DNA of 11,890 nucleotides from Chloroflexota bacterium (lineage in GTDB: Bacteria > Chloroflexota > Anaerolineae > Anaerolineales > JACQED01). The notes below the pieces were generated by a model, which was given only the letters and a program-made list of their open reading frames with translations, was not told where the DNA came from and did no database searches. A program made the position numbers and the translations under genes. Numbering within the stretch: the first letter of the stretch is position 1; each line of letters begins with the position of its first letter. This document shows positions 5,999-11,297 of this stretch, one piece after another. The stretch is taken from positions 1 through 11,890 of the forward strand of contig JACQED010000315.1 of NCBI GenBank assembly GCA_016200785.1, read 5' to 3'.

Positions 5999-6027
5999 TG
6001 GCCTATGCTCCTCACTCATTGTATACT
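5998..6027 (+). promoter_or_regulatory. Candidate sigma70-type promoter of the aconitase X operon
   Basis: TTGGCC (5998-6003, 4 of 6 to consensus), an 18-nt spacer, and TATACT (6022-6027, 5 of 6). A start near 6034 would give a leader of about 20 nt before ATG 6056. The -10 lies inside the left arm of the GTATACTC inverted repeat. Confidence 0.5.
6008..6013 (-). promoter_or_regulatory. Ribosome binding site of the small minus-strand gene
   Basis: GAGGAG on the minus strand, nine nt before the ATG at 5998. It is the main evidence that the frameshifted small gene is or was translated. Confidence 0.65.
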
Positions 6028-6048
6028 CGCCATCTGCGGGGAGTATAC
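6021..6048. promoter_or_regulatory. Inverted repeat, candidate operator in a divergent promoter region
   Basis: GTATACTC (6021-6028) and GAGTATAC (6041-6048) are perfect inverted copies separated by 12 nt, with centres 20 bp apart, about two helical turns. Each arm contains the self-complementary GTATAC and a TATACT -10-like hexamer, one on each strand. The site lies between the divergently oriented small gene and the aconitase X operon. A dimeric repressor bound here would cover the + strand -10 and the likely start site. The regulator is not in the window. Confidence 0.5.
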
Positions 6049-6055
6049 CTTAGGA

Positions 6056-7393
6056 ATGCCAACAGAGAAAACAATGACGGGGAACTTCACACGATCAACT
6101 CGTCTCTCGTCACCCGCCGCCAGTCGCGCGGCGCTTCATCTCACCGACGAAGATCGGGCGATGCTCGCTGGCGAACGCGGCCCGGCGGTGAAGATGGCGA
6201 TGTCCATTGTCGCGCGGATGGCCGAGATCTTCGGCGCGTCCGAGTTGATGGACATCACCGGGGCGCACATTGACAGCACGATCTACATCGGCGAGGCCGG
6301 GCTGGAGTTCGCTGAGAAGTTGGCGAGCCTCGGCGCGCGCGTGGCCGTGCCGACAACGCTCAACGTGAGCGGCCTCGACGAGTTTCACTGGCAGGAATGG
6401 GCCGTGCCCTCCGAGTGGGCGCGCAACGCGCACCGGCAGATGATCGCCTATCAAAGCATGGGCGCAGTTCCCACCTGGACTTGCGCGCCATATCAGACCG
6501 AGATGAAGCCCAGGTTCGGCCAGCAGATCGCGTGGGGCGAGTCGAACGCGATCGTCTTCGCCAATTCGGTGCTGGGCGCGCGCACCGAGCGATACCCCGA
6601 TCTCTTTGACGTCTGCTGCGCCATTACCGCGCGTGTGCCGGCAGTCGGGTTGCATCTGACTTGGAATCGAGGCGGCGACATCTTGATGCGATTGGCCGGC
6701 GTGCCGCCTGCCGTTCAACAGGACGATTCGTTTTACCCGGTGCTGGGGCATTTGATGGGGAAGGTCGCGCAGGATCGCATCCCGGTCGTGGCCGGGTTGA
6801 CCGTCAGACCGACGGAAGATCAGCTTAAAGCCCTCGGCGCGGGGTCGGCCTCTTCCGGCACGGTCGCGCTGTTCCACATCGTCGGCGTCACGCCCGAAGC
6901 GCCGACGCTCGACGCCGCATTTCAGGGCCGCCGGCCGAAAGAAACAATGGACGTGACGATGGGCGTTCTGCGTGCGGCCCGCCGCGAGCTGACGACCGCC
7001 GATGGCGCTCAGTTGCATATGGTGGTGCTGGGCAGTCCACACTTCTCGCTGGCCGAGTTCAAGCAACTCGCGCCGCTGGTGGCCGGCAAGCGCGCTAACC
7101 CCAGCGTCAAGTTCCTCGTCACCTCTAGCCGCGCGATGACTCTGCTGGCGAAGCAGACCGGACACCTCGCCGCGCTCGAAGACTTCGGCGGAAAGGTGAC
7201 GGTGGACACTTGCATTCTTGCCTCGCCGATGTTGCCGCCCGAGATCAAATTGCTGATGACTAACTCGGCCAAGTACGCCTATTATTCGCCGGGTCTGCTG
7301 AATGCGGCGGTCACCTTTGGCTCGCTGGCTGACTGCGTGCGCTCGGCGGTGGAGGGGCGGGTGGTGAGGGATGAGGGATTGTGGGAGAATTGA
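6056..7393 (+). CDS. Aconitase X large (catalytic) subunit
   Basis: From ATG 6056 the product is 445 residues; ATG 6074 is an alternative, and homology begins around residue 27 (ALHLTDEDRAMLAGERG). Family features include IGEAGLEFAEKLASLGARVAVPTTLN (78-103), PTWTCAPYQTE (139-149), AWGESNAIVFANSVLGARTERYPD (159-182), DVCCAITARVP (185-195) and VDTCILASPM (383-392). Cys143, Cys187 or Cys188, and Cys386 are plausible iron-sulfur ligands. AcnX enzymes dehydrate small hydroxy acids; known members act on cis-3-hydroxy-L-proline or mevalonate 5-phosphate. The sequence alone does not settle the substrate here, and no proline or mevalonate pathway gene is adjacent. The separate swivel subunit follows, making this a split (type II) enzyme. 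Two GAGGGAT copies (7366-7379) occur near the C-terminal codons. The start is uncertain because AGGA lies immediately before the ATG. Confidence 0.87.
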   Translation: MPTEKTMTGNFTRSTRLSSPAASRAALHLTDEDRAMLAGERGPAVKMAMSIVARMAEIFGASELMDITGAHIDSTIYIGEAGLEFAEKLASLGARVAVPTTLNVSGLDEFHWQEWAVPSEWARNAHRQMIAYQSMGAVPTWTCAPYQTEMKPRFGQQIAWGESNAIVFANSVLGARTERYPDLFDVCCAITARVPAVGLHLTWNRGGDILMRLAGVPPAVQQDDSFYPVLGHLMGKVAQDRIPVVAGLTVRPTEDQLKALGAGSASSGTVALFHIVGVTPEAPTLDAAFQGRRPKETMDVTMGVLRAARRELTTADGAQLHMVVLGSPHFSLAEFKQLAPLVAGKRANPSVKFLVTSSRAMTLLAKQTGHLAALEDFGGKVTVDTCILASPMLPPEIKLLMTNSAKYAYYSPGLLNAAVTFGSLADCVRSAVEGRVVRDEGLWEN

Positions 7394-7436
7394 TCGGCGA
7401 GGCAAACGTTGCGAGCCGAGTGCGGCGCGGAGAGTG

Positions 7437-7856
7437 ATGCAAGGCAAGCCAATCGTTCCGGGCCGCGCCGAAGGCGAGGCGCTGGTCAGCGCGGAGCCGC
7501 TATCGTTTTGGGGCGGGTACGACTTTCACACTGGCGAGATCATTGACCGGCGGCATCCGTTGTCAGGCAGGATCGCGGCCGGCCGGATTCTGGCGGTGCC
7601 ATTCACGCGCGGATCATCCACGACCACTGCGGTACTGCTGGAGGCCGTCCGCGCCGGCACTGCGCCGGCGGCGATCATCACAATCGGCGTGGACTCGTTC
7701 TTCGCGCTGGCCTCCATTGTCGCCGACGAAATGTACGCCAAACCGATCCCGCTGGTGGCGCTCGCGCTCGAAGATTTCGCCACGCTGCGGACGGGGGAGC
7801 GGTTGGTGGTTGAGGAGGATGGGAGGGTTAGGAACCTGGGGAAACGAAGGAAATGA
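7437..7856 (+). CDS. Aconitase X small (swivel) subunit, DUF126 type
   Basis: A 139-residue protein from ATG 7437 (GTG 7434 also possible), with GGAG at 7429-7432. It starts QGKPIVPGRAEGEALVSAEP and continues LSFWGGYDFHTGEIIDRRHP, then the conserved loop TRGSSTTTAVLLEAVRAGTA, APAAIITIGVD and a C-terminal domain ending in basic residues. This is the mobile domain that closes over the AcnX active site; the Ser in the RGSS loop is the family's conserved catalytic-type serine. It lies 43 nt after the large subunit stop. The frame is open back to 7371, overlapping the large subunit, but that part lacks family similarity. It converges on the DUF4058 gene with a 20-nt gap. Confidence 0.87.
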   Translation: MQGKPIVPGRAEGEALVSAEPLSFWGGYDFHTGEIIDRRHPLSGRIAAGRILAVPFTRGSSTTTAVLLEAVRAGTAPAAIITIGVDSFFALASIVADEMYAKPIPLVALALEDFATLRTGERLVVEEDGRVRNLGKRRK

Positions 7857-7876
7857 TGGAAGGGAAAAGAGTTGCC

Positions 7877-8656
7877 TCAGTTCCCCGTTTCCTTTAGAAC
7901 CTTTAGCAGTTCCCGCGCCCAAGTTGCGTCCTCATCCGAGAGAGACGGAACCGGCGGTTGAGTATAGTCGAGTCGGAGGTCGAAGCGGGCGCGGTCGTAC
8001 AGGGCGTGAAGAACCGTGTTCAAGTCCACCAGCGGCTCCACGTCTCCGGGCAGGAGCGGGAGGGGAAACTGGGGGATCGACTGACGGAGATTGAAGGGAT
8101 AAAGCCGCCCGCGCGGGCGCCTCGAGCCACGCGCGACGAGAATCCGATAGTCACTTCGGACCGTCTTCCCGACAACGGGCATTGGCTCACCTGCCCTCAG
8201 CAGATCTATCTCGACGAGATTGGTGCGGCTCGAAAAAATCTGCTCGCGTTTCTCCTCGTAGTCTTGCCGCCCTTTGCCGTGCAGTTTGTTGACCGGAGAC
8301 AGCAATTCGACGACCGTGACGAGATTGCCTGTGACCACCTCGTGCACTTCGAGGTAGTTCTCACCCACCTCGTCGCTCATCGGCAATTCCACTTCGAGGA
8401 CGCCAACGTCGACCAACGGCAGAGGACTGAGGCTTTGCGGCTCGTCGTGCGGGACGAGGGCGACGTCGGCGATGCCAATGAAAGCCAGATCATCCGGCTT
8501 GAGAAGGTACATTCGCCGCTCGATGCCGACGTAGTAGCGCGGCGCAACGGCGGGCGTCACGGCGTCCCGGATCGCGGCGATCAAACTGTTATGCACATCC
8601 GGCCACAGTGACGGATGTTCCAAGTACGGATCCATTCCCGGAAATGGCGAGCGCAT
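7877..8656 (-). CDS. DUF4058 family protein
   Basis: A 259-residue protein starting MRSPFPGMDPYLEHPSLWPD, which contains the family's hallmark FPGMDPYLE motif. The central part holds IADVALVPHDEP (62-73) and VVELLSPVNKLHGKGRQDYE (115-134), and the C-terminal third DVEPLVDLNTVLHALYDRAR (205-224). The length is typical. No biochemical function is established that I know of. The spacing of Asp64, Glu117 and Lys124 (E-x6-K) loosely recalls PD-(D/E)XK nuclease-like folds, as in other Uma2-type families common in cyanobacteria and Chloroflexota, but this is inference. The gene has its own promoter placed so that transcription would begin at the ATG, and no Shine-Dalgarno is seen. Confidence 0.9.
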   Translation of the reverse strand: MRSPFPGMDPYLEHPSLWPDVHNSLIAAIRDAVTPAVAPRYYVGIERRMYLLKPDDLAFIGIADVALVPHDEPQSLSPLPLVDVGVLEVELPMSDEVGENYLEVHEVVTGNLVTVVELLSPVNKLHGKGRQDYEEKREQIFSSRTNLVEIDLLRAGEPMPVVGKTVRSDYRILVARGSRRPRGRLYPFNLRQSIPQFPLPLLPGDVEPLVDLNTVLHALYDRARFDLRLDYTQPPVPSLSDEDATWARELLKVLKETGN

Positions 8657-8662
8657 GACGTT

Positions 8663-8691
8663 ATTGTATGCCCGGACAAACGACGCGTCAA
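8663..8691 (-). promoter_or_regulatory. Near-consensus promoter giving a leaderless DUF4058 mRNA
   Basis: On the minus strand TTGACG (8691-8686, 5 of 6), a 17-nt spacer (8685-8669), and TACAAT (8668-8663, 5 of 6). Six nt (AACGTC) separate the -10 from the ATG at 8656, so the predicted first base is the A of the start codon. The -35 overlaps the TGA of the upstream glycosyltransferase gene (8690-8688). Confidence 0.65.
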
Positions 8692-10628
8692 TCTAGGAGA
8701 ATCTTCACCGCGAACTTCGGCAAAGCCATCATCCGCCTCCACCGCCACGGCTGATGAAGCAGGCGGTGAAACCACTCCAGCCCGAGTTTCTGCATCCAGT
8801 CCGGCGCGCGCGCGGCGACCCCGGCGATGAAATCGAGCGCGCCGCCCACCCCCATCATCACCGGCACGCCGAGGCGCGCCGAGTTGCGCGCGATCCACTT
8901 GTCCTGCTGTGGCGCGCCGTAGGCGACCAGTAGAATCTGTGGCGCGGCGGCGCGCACGCGCTCGACGATCTCATCTTCGTCCTCGACGCGCGGCGATCCG
9001 GCGAACGTCCCGGCGACGTTCAGACTCGGATATTTCTCGCGCAGAATCTCGGCGGCTCTCGCCGCCACGCCCTCTGCCGCGCCGAGGAAATAGACTCGCC
9101 AGCCTCGCCGGGCGGCGAGTTCACAGACTTTCCATGTCAGTGTCGATCCTGCGACGCGTTCGCGAAATGCTGATTGCGAATTGCGAGTTGCCGCCAACCA
9201 TGTGGACGCCCAGATCAACCCGATGCCGTCCGGCAATACGAGATCGGCTCGATTGAGAATGAAGCGGAATTCATCATCGCTCTGCGCCGCCATCACGAAC
9301 TCCGGGTTGGCCGTGCAAATTTGGTGCGGCCTCCCGGCAGCGATGAACTCTTCAATTAACGCCAGTGTTTCGGCGTAGGTGACGTCGTGGATAGGGACGC
9401 CGAGGATGGCAAGGGGTGACGGGTGACGAGTGGCGAGTGGCGACTTGCGAGTTACGAATTGTGGAGCGGGGGCGGCAGTTTGGGATTTTGGATTTGGGAT
9501 TTGGGATTTGGGATTTGCTTTCTCCTCTGCCGCCTCCTCAATCACCTCCAGCGTCTCACTCGCCGCGCGCTCCCACGAGAATTTTTCGATTTGCGAGAAG
9601 CCGCGCTGGACGAGTTCATGGCGCAGTGATTCGTCCGTCAGCACGCGCTCCACCGCTCCGGCAATAGCAGTCGTGTCGGTCGGGTCAATTTGCAGCGCCG
9701 CGTCGCCGACCACTTCCGGCAGCGACGAAGTGCTCGAGCAAATCACCGGCGTCCCGCAAGCCATGGCCTCCAGCACTGGAAAGCCGAAGCCCTCGTAAAG
9801 CGACGGGAACACATAGACTCGCGCGCCCGAATACAACGCAGGCAGGTCTTCGTCTGAAACGTAGTCCAGGAATTGAACGTGCTTTTCCAATCCCGACTCA
9901 GCCACCCGGCGGTACAGCGATTCGTACATCCACCCTCTGCGGCCCGCCAGCACGAGTCCAACCCCTAACCCCTGAGCCCTGACCCGCTGAAACGCCTCGA
10001 TCAATCGAACAAGATTCTTGCGCGGATGAAGCGTTCCGACGTGAAGCAAATACTCGCCGGGCAGGTCGTATTTGTAGCGGACGGCGGCCAAACGCGCCGG
10101 GTCGCGCACCGGAGCAAAGGACTCTTCCCGGCCCGAATGGACGACGACGATTTTGCCCGGCTCGATGCCGTAGCGGGCGATCAGATCGCGGCGCGTCGCT
10201 GCTGAGACGGCGATCACTTTCGTCGCGCCGCGCGCGCTGAAGCGCGTTGACCAATCCAGGTATGCGCGCGCCAACGGCGGATGAGCTTCGGGGTAATAAA
10301 GGTAGCCCAGATCGTGAATTGTCACGACGGAGCGAACGGGGTGGACAAGCGGCAGAACGTGCGCGGGGATGAGCAGCGCGTCCGGCGGGTGCAGTGTCAG
10401 TTCCGCCGAGAGCCGGACGTGCGTCCACAGCCGGGGGAAGGGAATGAGGCGATTTTCGATCCGCGTCGAGGCTGGAAAGAGATCGTTGGCCGGCGTGTTG
10501 CGGAAGTACAGCCGGAAGCGATGCGGGCTGTCAAGCGCCGGCAGAGCCTGAATCAGGCGAAGGGAGTATTTCTCCGTGCCGGTGAGCCGGGCGGCCGCCA
10601 TGCGGCTGGCGTCGAGGCCGACTAGCAT
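8688..10628 (-). CDS. GT4-WecG/TagA fusion glycosyltransferase
   Basis: A 646-residue protein with two complete domains. Residues 1-365 are a GT4 (GT-B fold) transferase: VGLDASRMAAARLTGTEKYS at the N-terminus, TIHDLGYLYYPEAHP (103-117), LLHVGTLHPRKNLVRLIEAF (194-213), and PSLYEGFGFPVLEA (275-288) with the E-x7-E pair Glu279/Glu287. Residues 407-646 are a WecG/TagA/CpsF (GT26) domain: TANPE (439-443), LPDGIG (465-470), FLGAAEGVA (514-522), YGAPQQDKW (570-578), GVGGALDF (593-600), and the basic-aromatic C-terminus LEWFHRLLHQPWRWRRMM. GT26 enzymes add N-acetylmannosamine-type sugars to lipid-linked precursors at the membrane, so both domains may act in one surface polysaccharide or teichoic-acid-like pathway. 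The linker (about 366-406) and a loop at 479-488 are encoded by heptamer repeats. The ATG directly follows the stop of the upstream gene. Confidence 0.93.
   Translation of the reverse strand: MLVGLDASRMAAARLTGTEKYSLRLIQALPALDSPHRFRLYFRNTPANDLFPASTRIENRLIPFPRLWTHVRLSAELTLHPPDALLIPAHVLPLVHPVRSVVTIHDLGYLYYPEAHPPLARAYLDWSTRFSARGATKVIAVSAATRRDLIARYGIEPGKIVVVHSGREESFAPVRDPARLAAVRYKYDLPGEYLLHVGTLHPRKNLVRLIEAFQRVRAQGLGVGLVLAGRRGWMYESLYRRVAESGLEKHVQFLDYVSDEDLPALYSGARVYVFPSLYEGFGFPVLEAMACGTPVICSSTSSLPEVVGDAALQIDPTDTTAIAGAVERVLTDESLRHELVQRGFSQIEKFSWERAASETLEVIEEAAEEKANPKSQIPNPKSQTAAPAPQFVTRKSPLATRHPSPLAILGVPIHDVTYAETLALIEEFIAAGRPHQICTANPEFVMAAQSDDEFRFILNRADLVLPDGIGLIWASTWLAATRNSQSAFRERVAGSTLTWKVCELAARRGWRVYFLGAAEGVAARAAEILREKYPSLNVAGTFAGSPRVEDEDEIVERVRAAAPQILLVAYGAPQQDKWIARNSARLGVPVMMGVGGALDFIAGVAARAPDWMQKLGLEWFHRLLHQPWRWRRMMALPKFAVKILLD
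9162..9189. repeat. Heptamer repeat inside the WecG domain
   Basis: Four contiguous heptamers of the GCGAATT type on the + strand. On the coding strand they encode about residues 480-489 (TRNSQSAFRE). Related proteins usually pass directly from the WAS-L region to RERVAG here, so this looks like an insertion. Confidence 0.8.
9414..9462. repeat. Heptamer repeat in the glycosyltransferase linker, proximal part
   Basis: Seven contiguous heptamers grading from GGGTGAC (two exact copies) through GAGTGGC (two exact copies) to GACTTGC, GAGTTAC and GAATTGT. Translated on the minus strand as about residues 389-405, including TRKSPLATRHPSP. Confidence 0.85.
9482..9516. repeat. GGGATTT heptamer repeat in the glycosyltransferase linker, distal part
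   Basis: Five contiguous heptamers, four of them exact GGGATTT and one TGGATTT. Translated on the minus strand as NPKSQIPNPKSQ (residues 372-383), which has heptapeptide periodicity. Same family as the array at 5717-5758. Confidence 0.9.
9958..9985. repeat. CTAACCC-type heptamer repeat inside the GT4 domain
   Basis: Four contiguous heptamers (CCAACCC, CTAACCC, then two of CTGANCC form). Translated on the minus strand as VRAQGLGVG (about residues 216-224), just before the conserved LVLAGRRGW strand. The spacing to conserved motifs appears normal. Confidence 0.65.
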
Positions 10629-11183
10629 TCACTCCCCGGTGCGCCCTCGGCGGAGGTACTGAAAGAGGAATTGGACACCGGCGGCAATGAGGAGCACAGG
10701 CCAGAATTTGACGACCTGTTCGAGAAGCCGCCTATCCGTTAGGCTGAGGGTGAAGGCCAGTGCCACCAGCCCGAACAGAAGGGCGATCAGGCTCATGTTG
10801 CGCGCGCCGTGATTCGCCGGGTTCGCCATCCATTGGGCGAGGAAAGCCACACCGCCGATCACGACGAAGCCGGGCCACAGCCGCGCCATGTCATTCCACG
10901 TCACGCCGTCGCTCAAGCCGGGAAGGGGCAGGCTCAAGCTCAGCGTGAAGAGAAAGAAGAACGCCCCGACGAGCGTTGCGGCCACGCCGACGAAGATCAG
11001 GCCGCTGTCACGTCTACCACCGAAGGTGTACTGTGAGAGAAAAGATAGTCCGCCCAGCACGACGATCCCGGGCCACAGTTTGCCGAGGCTCGGCAATGGG
11101 ATTTGCAATTGCTGGGCAAGGAAATACAGTCCGAGCAGGATCAAAAAGACTCCCGGAAATAGCGCGCCGCGTCCTCTATTCAT
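10629..11183 (-). CDS. Six-span membrane protein with threefold internal repeat (DUF5668/LiaF-N-like)
   Basis: A 184-residue protein with about six hydrophobic spans in three pairs. Each pair contains the same motif: LWPGIVVLGGLSFLSQY (36-52), LWPGFVVIGGVAFLAQW (102-118) and FWPVLLIAAGVQFLFQY (160-176). N-terminal GALFPGVFLILLGLYFLAQQ is typical of the DUF5668/LiaF N-terminal transmembrane family, whose members are linked to envelope stress sensing. There is no soluble domain after the last span. GGAGG (11193-11189) lies five nt before the ATG and supports the start. Its TGA directly precedes the ATG of the glycosyltransferase, so the two are cotranscribed and probably coupled. The role is unknown. 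Confidence 0.8.
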   Translation of the reverse strand: MNRGRGALFPGVFLILLGLYFLAQQLQIPLPSLGKLWPGIVVLGGLSFLSQYTFGGRRDSGLIFVGVAATLVGAFFFLFTLSLSLPLPGLSDGVTWNDMARLWPGFVVIGGVAFLAQWMANPANHGARNMSLIALLFGLVALAFTLSLTDRRLLEQVVKFWPVLLIAAGVQFLFQYLRRGRTGE

Positions 11184-11241
11184 CGTTGCCTCCTGGCTCT
11201 GTTGCCAAACCCGCTTCCATGTCGCTCATCCTTCAGCGACG

Positions 11242-11250
11242 ATTATACCA
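11242..11250 (-). promoter_or_regulatory. Extended -10 promoter for the membrane protein/glycosyltransferase operon
   Basis: TGGTATAAT on the minus strand (11250-11242) is a perfect -10 with the TGn extension. No good -35 is seen at 16-18 nt (TTTTGT-like), as extended -10 promoters allow. Transcription would start near 11236, giving a leader of about 50 nt that contains GGAGG. Confidence 0.6.
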
Positions 11251-11297
11251 TCGGCGCTCATGGCACAAAACCGTTCCCAACATTCAATTTCGGCTCT

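Noticed and set aside
6110..7447. Minus-strand open frame of 445 codons opposite the aconitase X large subunit
   Set aside because: It is an antisense artefact of GC-rich codon usage, with no recognisable motifs and an Arg/His-rich composition.
7841..7885. Terminator between aconitase X and DUF4058
   Set aside because: Only scattered complementarity between GGGGAAAC-like and GTTTCC-like pieces; no convincing stem with a T-run.
7958..8611. Plus-strand open frame of 217 codons opposite DUF4058
   Set aside because: The minus strand has the FPGMDPYLE family motif, normal length and a promoter. The plus frame has none of these.
9411..9518. CRISPR array
   Set aside because: Units are 7 bp, contiguous and degenerate, with no spacers and no cas genes.
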